Part shown: piece after piece, positions 34,380-47,243 of the stretch | How the letters are laid out: the number at the start of each line of letters is the position of its first letter | Position numbering within the stretch: the first letter of the stretch is position 1 | Origin: Lentinus brumalis | Lineage: Eukaryota > Basidiomycota > Agaricomycetes > Polyporales > Polyporaceae | DNA: 64,000 nucleotides | Assembly: GCA_001792895.1 (NCBI GenBank) | Contig: MARA01000005.1 | Coordinates: forward strand, 434,001-498,000 | Reading direction: 5' to 3' | The notes under the pieces: generated by a model | The model's database searches: none | Told to the model about the DNA's origin: nothing | The model's input: the letters and a program-made list of their open reading frames with translations, nothing else | Made by a program: the position numbers and the translations under genes

Positions 34380-34965
34380 GACTTTGAGTTGCAGCTGGTC
34401 GAAGTAGAAGCTTGTAGTAATGTGGAGAACTGCCATGTGTAGATGTACAATATCTGTTCCATCTGCATTTACGTCTTCATATCACTCTGTGTGCTGACAT
34501 CTGGGGCCTCCATGATCGCCTACCAGGACTTAGAGTGAGTAGTATCATCGTCTCAAGCCGTATGCCTCTCTCTTCCCTGTGTCACTTCAGTTACATGCTC
34601 CGATCTCGCTTCTATCATTGTCGACACTCTACTTCCCTCCGTGGTATCCACCTCTGCCCGTGGGCACTTGAGGACTATGTACTACGTGCTCTGCTCTCCG
34701 TGCCGGGATCACCTATGATCGACTTGCAGAACGGACGTCGATGTGCGGGGGTCGCAAGCACATTGTCTACATAGATTTACGTGTCACCTGGTGATAGTTT
34801 GGGCAGTAGGGGCCTTGTGCTCATATATTGTGCATGCCGACAGTCAAACCGTGTGTCCGTAACACCCGATCAGGAGCTCTCCAAGCAACTGTATTCGACG
34901 AGCTTCGACGCCTACACGCTGTCAGATACGCTGCCGGACATGACTCGCTCATGAAAGCTACTCAC
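34380..34965. other. Intergenic, no gene seen
   Basis: Spacer between two convergent units. The missing C-terminal part of the KRE6-like gene should lie here, but I find no trace of it. Confidence 0.45.
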
Positions 34966-36772
34966 GCGACATGCCCAGGTTAAAGATGATGTACTACGTC
35001 CGCCCATGTCAGCGTCGGCGCCCGGGACAGCAGAGAACAGAATGAGAACAGAACTCACCATGGGCTCCTCCGGAACCAGACACTGGCTAATCTGCATGGT
35101 GTCGTCTGGTCCGATGGCGTCTGCAGCCATCATCCACAACTTCTTGCCGTTTGCCATCCAGGTGAAGAAGCCCTCATCCCGCTTGTCCGGGTTCGACCAC
35201 CACTCGTAGCCGTACGTCGCGTACTTCTACCCAGTATACGTGGTGCTGTCGATGTCCGTCATGGCAGATGATCGACATGTCGTAGATCGGCGTCACGTCC
35301 CACGAGTTGTCAAACTCGTATTGGTAGTTGTACGGCGCCATCTGGAACGACTGGGAGACCTCCGGCACGAACCTGCCGACGTCCGTCTGCGCCTCAAGGA
35401 TATCGATTTCTGGCACGCCCCGTCCTTTGCTCACGGAAGGCCCAGGGTGGTCCGAATCTGGACACGTGCACGCCAAAAGCTTCTGGCCAGGCATGAAACT
35501 GAGCGGAGTGCCGTCCTCGCCACCAGTGGCAGCGGCCTGTGGGGTATGATCCGCGTTCGTCTGGTTCGAACGTACCGAGGTCGCACGAGTCGTAGCTGTA
35601 TGGCCATGTCTGGCCATGTCCCCTCCGTAGCCTGCGTGTCCCTGTACATACGTCAGTCGGAGAGGTCGCATATAGAGCGCATATATGCACCAAGTTGCCC
35701 ATCGTCCACGTTGCCGGCCACAGACCAGGAGCGACCGGGCTACCAGGCATGCTGACCGGCACCTCGATGTACCCAGTCGTGAAGCAAAACTTGTTCCATC
35801 CCTGAAGCATGCCGCTGCGGAAGTTCAGGTCGTGATTCCGAACCTCCGTCATCGTGATGACCAGCTTCCCGTCCTGCGTGGTGATTGCTGAGGGGTCGTA
35901 CCACTCGAGTTCGACGGTTGGCCAGTAGTGGAGGTCGACAGCCTCCCAGTACGGGTCGTCTCCTGGATAAAATGTCCGCCCATCCTTGTTGAACTCGTCG
36001 CTGAATACGAGGGAATAGGACTGCCCGTCGTACCCAGTCCAGGTTCGAGCGTTGTCGGGGAGTCGGGATCGATGGTCTGAGGGAGCTGGTGAGCTAGGGT
36101 CAGAACGGTGAAGCTCGGGGCTGGTGGACATACATGTGAAGTGCAGGGTATGCGGCGAGCACGACGACGATACTCGGATTCAAAGGAAGAGCCGACACGT
36201 TGAACGAGCCGACACGTCGAACGAGCCGACACGTCGAACGAGCCGACACGTCGAACGAGCCGCGCGATGAGAACGGCGCACAACTCAAGTCGAGCGCGGC
36301 ATCCCCAACGGTCGGGTTTGCGAAGCACGTCGCCTAGGTCTGGATCGTTGTATCCCACATGTAGGGATTGTTGCAAAGTCGTCGTAGCGGCGATGGGGAC
36401 ACTAATGGTAGTGCTCTCATATGGGATGCCTAGCAAGCCTTCCGATGGGGCAATGCTGAAGCGTGGGTTCGCATATACGCGGGCTCCGGACTTCAGCGTC
36501 AGGTCATACTGCTCCACGAATTGCGTAGGACCTGCTCGCTATGTCAGGACTTGTAGCATGCGCCGAGTAGGTCCATAACCGCCTACCATGTGCCCCGTCA
36601 CGACTCCCTGTGTCGTGTCAGTCTTGGATCCCAGATGGCTTGTTGGTGCCCTCTGTCCGTACGATGGGGTTTGCGGCGGTTGAGATTGATACGACCGACT
36701 ACCTGTTGGGCTCTCCGGGACAGCGTAGTACTGGTTACTTGGCGGAGGTACTCGGCGAGGAGGCGGGGACAT
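34966..36772 (-). pseudogene. KRE6: KRE6/SKN1-like beta-glucan synthesis protein (GH16 fold), decayed
   Basis: KRE6-family proteins are type II membrane proteins of the secretory pathway needed for beta-1,6-glucan. The recognisable order is an N-terminal disordered part (from about 36772), NPRFSIAPSEGLLGIPYES, a membrane segment (PSIVVVLAAYPALHM), then the GH16-like domain. That domain shows YSLVFSDEFNKDGRTFYPGD, YWEAVDLHYWPTVELEWYDP, GLWPATWTMGNL, WPYSYDSCDLGTF, GRGVPEIDILEAQ, YGYEWWSNPDKRDEG and IIFNLGMS. The frame breaks at 36057-36060, in the segment before WPYSYDSC, after DLGTF and before YGYEWW. An in-frame TAG occurs at 35227-35229. The final part with the conserved DYVRVYQR segment is missing. 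A 17-bp unit is amplified next to the membrane segment. Some one-base breaks may be consensus errors, but the stop codon and lost end argue for real decay. Confidence 0.78.
36189..36262. repeat. 17-bp minisatellite in the KRE6-like gene
   Basis: Four full copies of a 17-bp unit (gagccgacacgtcgaac), at 36189, 36206, 36223 and 36240, plus six bases of a fifth. Only the first copy differs by one base. On the coding strand the unit encodes the G-S-F-N/D-V-S that precedes the membrane segment. The three extra copies add 51 bp, a multiple of three, so the expansion itself keeps frame. Confidence 0.92.
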
Positions 36773-38380
36773 CGTGGTAAAGGAGGAGGTCGTCGTCGTC
36801 GCTGTCTTCGTCGTCGTCGAGGAGGAGGATGAGGAAGAGATGGAGGTAAGAGGTGACAACGGGGCTGGGAGAGCGGGCTCTGCGGCACCGACTGCGTGCA
36901 GATCTATTTGAGGCAATATTGGGTGATGACGCCAACGTTGGAGTCTGCTCACAATCCGAGTATTCTTGCAGCTCGTGGGGTGTTGTGATAGTTGAGGAGA
37001 GGAGGAGGAGGAGGAGGACGTGTACGGGAGCTACAGCCGGCGCGCGCGGGCCGTCGACGTCATCGCGTCGAGTGCGCACTGGCAGTGGGCGCAGTCTCGC
37101 GCACGCCTCCGCACGTCTCTCTCTGTGGACATCTCTTGTGCTGTGTTCGCACCTGTCGCTCGACCGCGTTCGACACTCGCCACGCCCAGGACTCCTTGCC
37201 CTCGTCTCGCTCAGCCTGCTCGCACTCGCACTGCGCTTCCCTCTTGCTGCATCTCTCGCACTGCGCTTCCCTCTCCGCTGCTCTGCGCCGCCCTCGCCCT
37301 CGCCACTCTCCTGCGCTCGCCCTGCCCTTGCTTGCCCTTCCGCCTTCCTTCAACGCCTGGCCGCCGAGTTGGCTCGAGGACTCATGCTGCGAGGCAGGCA
37401 CAGCGGTAGACGAGATATATTGGAGGCCGTGCACCAGTAAGTCCGCTATACACTTGTCCTGCACTCGCGCATCCTCACGACTGTCCCTCCCTCCTCCCCT
37501 CCATTCGCTCTACGACTCTCAGCAATTGGTAAGCCGACATATGTATGTACCTCACGTCATTAAGTCATGCATTTACTCCGTGGTAAGCAAGTCTATCGAC
37601 TTACTGCTCTATCGAACACTCTAACTTGTTCTTTCACGTCATATAGCACTCTCATTCTGTTCCTCGCGTCGCTCCCTCGCGATGTGTACTTGCTTCGCTG
37701 CACAGAACCACTACGCGCTTCGCTCATGACGTTTACCTCAATCTGTCTACCACCTCTACATCACAGCCCTCGGCATGCAGCCATGGCGGATGGATGGGAT
37801 TTATTCACAATTCAGTATGTACGCACAGTACAGTGCTACATAGTACCTGGGACGAATAACCTATGCCACAGTGCTATCACGCTCAGCAAGGACCACTCAC
37901 CCTCCCGCCCTCTGCCCGCGGTCCACGCACCCCATCCCCGTGTTCTCCGCACACGCCGCTTGGAGTCATACAAGCCGACGAGTATACGTACCAGGTCACC
38001 AGCCGTCCGGACTGTGTCGTTATCGCGTCCCGACACTTTCACGCTCCTCCTGTACCACCATAGGTTTGACTGCGAAGACAAGATGCCTGGATGTACCTGC
38101 GCACGACGCCAGCAACGGTGAGTCTCACGTTCGAGCCATGGGTGGGGACAACTCACTCACCTGAGCACGCCAGATGCGCATCCCGCGGCTGCGTCGTCGA
38201 GAGGGAGGGAAGCATCGTCGAGGGCAAGGCGGAGGACAGCAGTGTCGTGTCGAGCAGCGGCGACTGGCAACCGTCGAGGGCAAATGCGACGATGGCGATG
38301 ATATCGGATTCGACACACGGAGGACGTCGAGAGAGATGGCGAGCAGCGGGCTGGGAGGGGCGGAGGGCGCAGAAGGAAGT
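36773..38380. other. Intergenic and low complexity, no gene seen
   Basis: GA/TC-rich microsatellite-like stretches occur at 36780-36845 and 36990-37020. A pyrimidine-rich block (about 37140-37350) includes an imperfect repeat of cgcactgcgcttccctct. Open frames through these blocks are composition artefacts. Confidence 0.45.
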
Positions 38381-38431
38381 GAGGAGTGAGGAGTGGGGAG
38401 TGAGGAGTGAAGAGTGGGGAGCGGGGAGCGG
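38381..38431. repeat. Purine-rich short tandem repeat
   Basis: Imperfect copies of a 7- to 14-base unit of the type gaggagtg/ggggagtg in tandem. The plus strand is almost pure G/A with T at regular spacing. Confidence 0.7.
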
Positions 38432-40049
38432 GCGGCGCACAGGTGAGTGCTGCAGGATGACCCCAGCTCCAGATCAGTACTTATACGCCTCTGGGCAGGA
38501 CAAACACGACACGCACCACACACCGTGTCTGCGCACGGGCCACCACTCTCCGTGTTTGGTCCAGCGAACGCCTGCATCCGCACGGCGTCCTCGCTTCTGT
38601 CGCCTCTCGACCGCCCGCGCTCACCAGCCGTGCTCCGAGTTCGGACGCCTGCGTACCGTCCCAACGTCATCCGGGATCTCCGTCGGATGCTGGTGACGTG
38701 CCACGACCCTCTCCGTGGACAGGCTGCCCATGTCTGTCATACAGTAGCAAATACACTGTACCGTTCGTCCCGGATACTCGATACTCGAGTCGCCGTCTGC
38801 ACACGCCGGCCGTCTGAAACCAGCACTACCACGGTACGTGAATCAGAGCGGCGGACATTCGGGCATACGCCTCTAACCTCAGAGTCACGGTGCTGAACGC
38901 TGCACGCCGGACGCTGACTTCTCAGCTCGATCTCGCCGGACCCGAACGAAGGCACTGGGCAGCAATCGCGCGAGGGTTGCGACATCGGAACTTGAGAACT
39001 CGCGAATTTGGGGTTCGAGGCGCAAACCACAGTCTTGACTCTTGATGGACGGCCTTGTCGGCCAGGGCGTCCTTCGTTGCGAGGACGCAGCAGTGACGTT
39101 GGGACTCGGGACTCGGGAGAATGGTACGCACGTCTGTTCGGTAGCTTTGGCTCTGCGCCCCACAGGCTCGGGCTCACACTCACGCCCGCAGAATACTTAC
39201 AGAGTGCTTGCTGCGGGACGCTTGCGGTGCAGCGAGGTAGCCAGCCCAAGCGAGGAGGCAGGCCTTCGTGTGCGGATGGACTCGGACTGCTCGTATATCC
39301 ATGCACGGAGGGGTGGAGACCAGCGCAAATGCACTGGCGCACATCGTACGGAAGCACCGCACGTCGGCACACCGCGCATGCACGGAACGCGTCGCCTCAG
39401 CCTGGTACTCCGACTAGCCAGTTCGCTCGCGCAACGGTCGGGCAGCCTGCCCATCCCACACTCAGAGTTCACTGCTCCGAAGTGCGTTGCGCCGTGCGTA
39501 CTCTACAGTATGGTACGTCCTCAACAGCCTGTATCCTGCACTTGGACACGGATACGACTCAGGAATAGTATTGTGCGCTGCAGCTTCAGCACCTGGAGCT
39601 CGAGTCGAGAGCGGCGGACGACGTGACGGTGGGAGTGTAGGAGAAGGACGCCATACACGCAACACTGGACAGGCTCCAGCAAGAACGCGTGGGCCGAAGA
39701 AACGCATGCGGCATGTCGAAGCGTCGTTCGCTTCCGGGTGGGTGGCTAGTATCGACAGCCAATATTGAATCATCGTGAGGTACGTGCTGTCCAGCCGAGT
39801 CGTATCCGCATCCTTGCGTGTTGACGAGCCTCTGCTGAAGATGAGGTCCATGCAGCACTCGACTCTCACTCTCAGCGAGACGTGCAGATGCAGTAGCAGT
39901 TGCGCAGGGCGGTCTGGGAGCCAGGCTACGCGGAAGAGAGCATATGAATGTCAGCGTTGGGGCAGCGGGAGGGTGCCAGCCACAGACCTCCAAGTTCGCT
40001 ATTGATTCTGGATACAGTGAAGATAAGACTGTATCTAGTACATGATACT
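38432..40049. other. Intergenic, no gene seen
   Basis: About 1.6 kb with overlapping short frames on both strands. No domain, no consistent exon chain and no terminal repeats were found. Confidence 0.4.
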
Positions 40050-41545
40050 CTAGATTGTTGGAGCCGCAGGTCCTGTAACACATTCCAACCCAGCCTCACG
40101 CCACATGCTGGCATGTGTGAAGTGGACCAACACATGCTGCTCGCCGTTCAGCCAGTCGCCTGCCTCGTGGAGGACGTTGTGTCCCCGGATTGCCACTGCA
40201 TCACCAGGACGCAGCACAACCTCCAGACGGAGCTGACGGAACCTCATGCGACACTCCGGAAAGGTGCCGAAGTAGACGATGATCGCCCACGCCCAGTCTG
40301 GGTCTGAGGAGTCGAAATGTGGGGTGGAGAAGCGGTTGAACTGTACTTCCCGCCCTTCGAAGAACATCCGCACCTTGGACGACGACTCCAGAGCCTGGGC
40401 TGCTTTGTACCTGCTCATGCGATAGCGGTAGAGCTGCTCCATGGCCGCATACTGCACGGGATCGATGCTCTTGAGCAACTCCATCACATACGCCGTGACA
40501 GCGTCGAGCTTGTCCAAGAACACGCAAGTGGCTTCGAGGCTGCGTGCCGTCTTCCGAACGTCGGCCGACACCCCGGCTGATTCATGCTGGCCCAGGAGTG
40601 AGGTTGCAGAAGGGAACGACGAGCAATTTGACTCACGGGATGTCCAATGGCGTGCCACGCTGTGACCAGCCTACCACTTCCGACCAGTTCGCCCCCCTCG
40701 TTGTATCCGCCCCGATTGTCATTGGACAGGGCCGTGCTGAGCTTGATTGCACGACCCCAATCGTAAGCAGCCTCTTGGAACTGCCGCTGTCGAAGTCGAG
40801 TTGGAAGCTTGCCATATACGGTTGAGGACATGGTACGCACCAACGTCTTCGGGCGGATACCTCCTGGGCAATGGACCACTGCCACCTTGTTGTCGCTGGT
40901 GACGAACCGCCGAGGACGATCGCCAGGGAAGAGGGTAGGATGGAGTTCTACCGGTTGGACAAACTGTGGTCTCACTCGTGGACCCTCCACCGCAGCGGTC
41001 AACGAGAAGATCTCAGCGCGAGCTGACAGCGAGTGCAATGTTAGGGGAGATGTTGATGGACTGGAGGCAAAGAAATGACTCACTGGTGCCCTCTGCAGAC
41101 TGCGCCGCTCGGGCATCAGCCCGAGCCAGCCTGCGCGTCCCGCTTACTACCATGGCACGCCGACTGGCCTCCGACTTCCGGGCCCACCGCTTGGCACGTC
41201 TGTTAGGCGAGATCAGTAACTCTCAAGATAGTGGGGGTCCTCCAGTTCACTCACTCATCATCCGACAGGTCACTAAGATCTTCCACCGCGGTCTCCAGAT
41301 CGAGTTGGTTTGCAAGTCTGGCCGCGGAAACGCGCCGTGTATTGGCCGCCGTTGGACTGATGTTCGGAGGAGCATTCGCATTGTGCGTCTGGCCAGGCTC
41401 AAGCAGGACAGCCGACATCTTGATGTTACGACCACGGGGGCGCCTTCTCGGACGCTTCTTCCGGCTCTCAGGGAGCGCGCCCACGGGAGCTGCTGTTCGT
41501 CAGCTACCATCAAGCTTTAACATTAGACTTTTGGCATGGACGTAC

Positions 41546-41550
41546 CACGT
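41546..41550. repeat. Target-site duplication, element 1 (left)
   Basis: cacgt directly left of the element; the same five bases follow the right LTR at 47239-47243. Confidence 0.95.
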
Positions 41551-41789
41551 TGGAAACCGGCACTGCCGGTAACACTCGTGCAGAGAACAGGAACAGAACT
41601 TCGTTGCGTCCGGTGGTGGTAACGGTAAGTACAGGAGTTCAGCTATAGCTATGTAGCGCGTACCTTCGTTGCGTCCGGTGGTGGTAACGGTAAAGGACGC
41701 GACGAAGGTTCGCGGAAGCAAAAGGTCAACGGGGCGCCTAAGTAAATAAGGCCAAAGGAAGTACGTAATCCGAGGCAGTCGGGATTACA
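41551..41789 (-). repeat. 3' LTR of element 1
   Basis: Starts tgg and ends aca on the plus strand (TGT...CCA in element sense), a near-canonical TG...CA end pair. It contains an internal 30-bp direct repeat (41599-41628 and 41664-41693). It is identical to the right LTR. Confidence 0.95.
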
Positions 41790-41801
41790 CTCTTCCCCAC
41801 T
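41790..41801 (-). other. Polypurine tract of element 1
   Basis: In element sense the bases before the 3' LTR are purine-rich (GTGGGGAAGAG), the usual plus-strand primer for reverse transcription. Confidence 0.75.
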
Positions 41802-41872
41802 CTGAAAGAAAAACAGGGGGTGGAGAAGAGCGTGGCTCGAAACGTTCAAAAAATCGAGTACAGTAGGGTAGA

Positions 41873-44800
41873 TCATGTAGGGAACAAGTCAAGGTCATTT
41901 GCGGCCATGTATTCATCGAGAGCCGCCAAGTCTTTGCACTCCGCGCCGGCGAGCCAACGATCCGCGTCCGGACCCCAGCCACGCCAACGCACGAGGAACT
42001 GGTAGCCACGGCCCCTACGCCTGTGGTCCAGAATGCGCTCGACTTCGTACTCCTCGATGCCGTCAGGCGTCACAACAGGACCAGGACGGGGTTTTGATCG
42101 CGAAGGGAAAAGGGAGTTATCGTTGTGTATGTAAGGTTTCAGGAGCGAAGCGTGAAATGTGGGGAAGATATTCATGGAAGAAGGGAGGTCTAAGGTATAA
42201 ACAGAAGATTCGGGGTGCGCGCGGAGGATTTTGTAAGGACCGTCATAACGTACCATGAATTTAGCGACGCGGTTGCTCCCGCGTTGCATGTATTCACGCC
42301 GTCGGTGGACTGTTGATAGCATGACGAGGTCGCCTTCCTTGAGCGACGGCTCCGGGCCGCGTTCGCGGTTGGCTGCCTGCGCTTGAGCTAGCTTTGTGAT
42401 GAGGAGATTGTCTTGAGCTTCGAGGACGTCGGTGTCTATTTGTCGCAAGAGTTTTGCAGCGGAGTCGGCGTCCATAGGGAAGGATGACGATGTTTGTAGT
42501 ATGGCGTCGTCGAAGAGAGGTGGTAGGATTCGAGGAGATCGACCGAGATGAAGTTGGAAGGGGAGAAGCCTGTGGACGCGTTGATGGTGTTCATCATAGC
42601 GAAGCGTATGCGAGGGAGGGCGCGCGCCCATCCGCGTTGATTGCGTGCAACATGGTAACGGAGCGCTTGGACGACGGTTTTGTTGGTGCGCTCCGATGCG
42701 CCATCGGTCTCGGGGTGGAACGATGTTGAGAGCTTCGCTTTGATGCCCGTGAGCTTGTGTAGCGCCTTCCAGAAGGCAGAAACGAACAACTTGTCGCGGT
42801 CAGAGATGATCTCCAGCGGAAGCCCATTCTCGCAGTACCAGTGGTTGAAGAAGAGTACGGCGAACTCTTCTGCAGTCATGTCCGTTCGACAAGGCATGAT
42901 CCTGATGTCCGCTCCCATGCGGTCAGTGATGGTGACGATGCAATTGAAGCCGTCGTCGTCTGGTAGCATGCCGATGAAGTCGATAGTAATGCAATCACCG
43001 CGCGCGAAGGGAATTGGGAGTGGGTGTAGAGGACCAGCAGGTCGGCGAGTGGTGGCTTTGTTGCGTTGACATTCGTCGCAGCTGGGAATGTACATGGTCT
43101 CTAGCTCCTTGCGCATGTTTGGCCAGTAGTAGACATTGCGTAGCATAGCGTAGGATTTGTCGAAACCGAAGTGTCCTAGGTCGTCGTGAGCGCATCGGAA
43201 GAGGCCCTCGCAAAGGTCAGAAACACGAGGGATGACAAGACGGTCGCAGATGTACAGTAGGCCATTGTCTTCACGGATTCCGAGGGTGTTGAGCTGATCG
43301 CGAAGACGTAAGCAGAACTTGTCTTTTGTGTAGCCATCGCGGATCGCTTGCAACCAGCTTGGATCGGCGGAGACCTTGAGACGGGATGCAGCACAGACAG
43401 GAGCACCCGATGGCGACAAGGGCATATCGCGTACGATGCACGTCACCGCTCGAAGCCCAGCCACAGCAGCGCAGATAGATGGATCGAGTACATCTTCGGA
43501 AGACAAGGAGGCGCGGGAGAGAGCGTCGGCGACAACGTTCTGGTCGCCTTGGATGTACTTGATCTTGAAGTCGTACTGGGAGAGGAACTCCTGCCATCGG
43601 GCCTGTCGCCGTGACAGGTCCTTCTGGCGGTGGAAGTTCTCTAGGGTCCTGTGGTCCGTGTACACTGTGAAAGGAACTCCAAGCAGATCACAACGCCACT
43701 TCTTCAGTGCACGCACGATCGCAAGAAGCTCCTTCTCGTGTACTGGATAGTTCAACTCAGCGCCTTTCAGCTGCATAGAGTCGAACGCCACAGGCCGTGC
43801 TGTCTCAAGGGTAGGGCCGAAAGACAGCATTGCCCCAGTACGCAGATCGCTCGCGTCGCAAGATACGAAGATGTTGTTGTTCTCGAGGTCGTCGTGGTCA
43901 ACGACAGTGAGACACTCCGTACTGGTCACGAGTTCCTTGATGGCGACAAAGGCAGCGTGGTGAGCGGGAGACCAGTCCGGGAAGTCACGTTCGGCTTCCT
44001 TTGTCGTCAGAGGGGTGAGCACTGCAGTGTATTCGGCCAGACGAGGCAGGAAGCTGGCTAGGTATCTGACCAGACCAAGGAACGAGCGGACGTCGGAGAC
44101 TGAGCGCGGGACCGGCCAAGCCAAGATCTTCTCAATCTTCTTAGGATCGGGTTTGACACCGTCAGCAGAGATGTGGTGTCCTAAGAAGTCAAGTTCGACA
44201 CAGAAGAGTTGCGTTTTCTTGTCGGAACAGTACAGGTGATGTTTGCGGAGGGCGTCGAGTACGAGACGGATGTTCTTTCGGTGCTCTTCGATAGACTGTG
44301 ACCAGATGATAATGTCGTCAAGATACACGTGACAGATGGAACCTATGAAAGGACGGAGAGCGTCGAACATGCGGCGTTGATGCGTAGATGGCGCGTTGCG
44401 ACAGCCTTGGGGCATCACCGTCCATTCGTAAAGTCCGAAGGGCGTAGTCACTGCGGTGTATTTGATATCGTCCGGGTGAACTCTGGTCTGAAAGAATGAG
44501 TTCGTCATATCAATCTTAGACCATATCTTCCCCTTCCCGCAGTCTGCCAAGATGTCGCTGATCTTCGGGAGCGGATGCATGTCCGGTACCGTGTTCTCGT
44601 TCAAGACCCTGTAGTCATTCACCCAGCGTGGAAGCGCAGTAGGATCCGACTTAGGAATCAAAAAGGAGGGAGAGGCGTACGGGCTATCGGATTTGCGTAT
44701 GCGTCCTGCGGCGAGATGTTGTTCCAGGAGGATCTTCCAAGACTCCGATACTTCTTCGGGCAGTCGTACTGACGGCGAGAGATGACCATGTTCGCGTCCT

Positions 44801-46835
44801 TCAGTACAAAGCGGTGGTAGCAATCGGTAGGTAGATTGTTGATGTGCGGGATGTCGTCTGGGAAGCGATCGAGATATTCCTGCTTCATCGCGGTGTTCTC
44901 AGCCTCGAGTTGCTGTAGTAGCGCGAGTACCTCCACACGTTCACGGACGGCAGCTGCTGCGACAGAGGTGCAGTCGACCGTGTTCCAGTCGCTGTGCAAG
45001 CGACGGATGCGTGTGGTGTCTTGCATCTCTTTCAGGAACCGAAGATGTCTGAGTCGAGCCGCATCATCGTTCGCGATCTTCTCCTCTCTCGAGGCTTGCC
45101 GTTGTTCTGTGATAGAACGAGGAGGAGGCTTTGGTGAGGGCGGAGAGAGGAGGTTGCGGCCAGAGGACTTGTGGACGAGGGTGCGGGCAGCGTAGTCTTC
45201 GACGAGGTGATTCGATTCCAGAAACGGCTTGCCTAAAAGTACAGGTGCGCAGAGATGCGGGACGACAATGGCGCGAACAGTCACAGAGGTCCAAGAAAAA
45301 TCCGAGAGTGCGATTCTTAGCTTAACCCACTTCTTACTCTCCTCGATGCCCGTACCCCACGCGTTCCCTAGCCTGAAAGGTTCGGGGAGATCACGTTGTG
45401 GAAGTTGCAGGCGGTCTACGATGTCTTCTCTAATCAGAACTGCATGAGAACCGGAGTCCACAAGCAGCCGACTGAGAAGCGCATCGGTGTTGGGAGAGAG
45501 GAGATTTGCGGTAAGAATGGTGTGGGGAGCATAGAGGGGTGTCACGCACTCGTCGGACTCGGAGCCAGTGCCTAGAACTCCGGTTATGGCGGCGATCGGG
45601 GACGACATGATCGCAGCGATCGCGTTGTCGTTGACGTCGAGGTCATCGTCGACGATGGCAGCGACAGCCTTGCCCTTGCCGCGGAGCTCCTTCTGTGACT
45701 TTGCCGCGACGGCCATGGGGGTCGTCAGTGGCTTGTAGGTGGCTGGGTCAGGTGGCTGGGAAGGACAGTCGCGAGCAAGGTGATCGACGTAGAACTGGCG
45801 GCAAGAGAAACATCCTTGATGATCCTCGAGGAGTTTGCGTTCCTCCGGTTTGAGCTTCGGAGGATGCATGCGCGGTTTCGTCCCCTTCGTCGCGGCCCCG
45901 TTAGCTGACGACGTGGCGGACTGTGTCGCCGGTTTGTTCGGACCGGTGACGGTTGACTTGTATGCCGCGGCGTGAGCAGATCTAGCGGTCTTGCGTACGA
46001 GTATGCGCTGCGCGTCTGCCGCGCAGACGGCGATCTTCCAGTCAGAGTAGGAAGCAATGGATGAGATCGCGTCGGTGTCACAGGCAAGGGTGAGGTGGTC
46101 GTCCATGTTCGAGCCAAGAACGCCGCGAAGAGCGTCCTCCGAAAGACGATGAGCATTGCCTTGCAGACGAGCATTGATGCTCTCCGCCTGTAAGACGAAG
46201 TCCTCGAAACGCTGATCAGGGCCTTGACGCAGTGCAAAGATGGAGGAGCGTAGCGTCACGGCCCAGCCTCGCAGTAGGAATCGCTCGCGGATTTCCTTCA
46301 CGAAGTTCTCCCAGCTGAGATTCTCGAGGCGTGCACTCTCCGTGAGGTACCAGTCCAAAACGCGTTCGTTGACGAAGCCGTCAGAAGCTTCGACGACCTT
46401 GTCTGCATCCTTGATCGCACGCTTCCTGAAGTGTTGTTTGCACCCGTGCTCCCACGCGTTGAAGACTGAAGGGGTGAGTAGTCCTTCGCCTAAGGTTGGC
46501 GGAGCCTTCACGTGGATAGTGACGACAGAGTCCTGCGGCATGTTGGGGTGACTATATGCGGTCGTGGGGTGGGTATATGCGTGCGAATCGTCGCTAGAAG
46601 ACGACGAGGAACTGGGGGAGGGTGGGGCGGATGAAGGAGAACGAATTTGGACCCCTGGAGATTGAACTATGGGAGACGGCGGGCGGGTGATCGATGGAGG
46701 AGTCGACGGTATCGACGAGAGAGGGGAGTTTCCAAGCCAATCAAAGTCCGACTCACTATCTGCGTGCCCGTCAGCACGAAGAAGCGTCGGGAACTCCGAG
46801 TTGGTGAGCGTGGCGAAGGGGAAAGGAGTCGTCAA
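41873..46835 (-). CDS. Gag-Pol polyprotein of element 1, two apparent frameshifts
   Basis: Reads from the ATG at 46835 to the stop at 41873. Gag is disordered at the N-terminus, with a knuckle CFSCRQFYVDHLARDC at 45765-45812 (CX2CX6HX4C). The protease motif is LLVDSGSHAVLI. Reverse transcriptase has YLDDIIIWS, and RNase H has CDASDLRTGAMLS and YTDHRTLENF. The integrase HHCC (HDDLGHFG...CDECQRNK) is followed by the catalytic region (TIDFIGML, SDRDKLF, FHPETDGASERTN). A chromodomain (YEVERILDHRRRG, FLVRWRGWG) ends the protein. The frame changes at the CC pair 44745-44746, between protease and RT, and at the G-run 42560-42563, late in integrase. Gag and Pol appear to have been one frame, as in Tf1/sushi-like elements. 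Confidence 0.9.
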
Positions 46836-46986
46836 GGGGTTGACGAAATTCTCCCTCGCGTAACTCCGGGTAACTCTCGCGTTGGTTGTCGTCGTAGTGA
46901 CGTTGGGGAGCCTCCTCGTCGAGGACGGCGCGTCGTGGTCCGCTTAGTCGAAGTCCAACTTCGAGTGGCGACCGTGAAGTGTCCAT

Positions 46987-46999
46987 TGTTCAAAAAAAG
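46987..46999 (-). other. Unusual primer-binding region, element 1
   Basis: Next to the 5' LTR, element sense reads CTTTTTTTGAACA. It lacks the TGG expected to pair with a tRNA 3' CCA end. The same kind of sequence occurs in element 2. Confidence 0.5.
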
Positions 47000-47238
47000 T
47001 GGAAACCGGCACTGCCGGTAACACTCGTGCAGAGAACAGGAACAGAACTTCGTTGCGTCCGGTGGTGGTAACGGTAAGTACAGGAGTTCAGCTATAGCTA
47101 TGTAGCGCGTACCTTCGTTGCGTCCGGTGGTGGTAACGGTAAAGGACGCGACGAAGGTTCGCGGAAGCAAAAGGTCAACGGGGCGCCTAAGTAAATAAGG
47201 CCAAAGGAAGTACGTAATCCGAGGCAGTCGGGATTACA
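47000..47238 (-). repeat. 5' LTR of element 1
   Basis: 239 bp, identical by eye to the LTR at 41551-41789. It is followed by the second target copy cacgt at 47239-47243. Confidence 0.95.
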
Positions 47239-47243
47239 CACGT
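47239..47243. repeat. Target-site duplication, element 1 (right)
   Basis: cacgt, matching 41546-41550. These bases are the last five of exon 1 of the split 2OG-like gene. Confidence 0.95.

Larger units (their letters stand above)
41551..47238 (-). mobile_element. Complete Ty3/gypsy chromovirus-type LTR retrotransposon 1
   Basis: 5,688 bp, transcribed leftward, bounded by two 239-bp LTRs that are identical by eye, with a 5-bp target duplication (cacgt). Inside are a gag region with a zinc knuckle, an aspartic protease, reverse transcriptase, RNase H, integrase and a C-terminal chromodomain: the order and chromodomain of chromoviruses. Identical LTRs mean a very young insertion. Two one-base frame changes interrupt the polyprotein. 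The element sits within an exon of a 2OG-oxygenase-like gene. Confidence 0.96.

Noticed and set aside
36735..37079. Minus-strand frame with a leucine-rich, membrane-like run
   Set aside because: The run comes from GAG/GAC microsatellite DNA. It is not needed for the KRE6-like model, whose N-terminus is in another frame.
36853..37440. Long frames rich in L, S, A and P in pyrimidine-rich DNA
   Set aside because: Composition artefact; several frames are open at once and none has splice or motif support.
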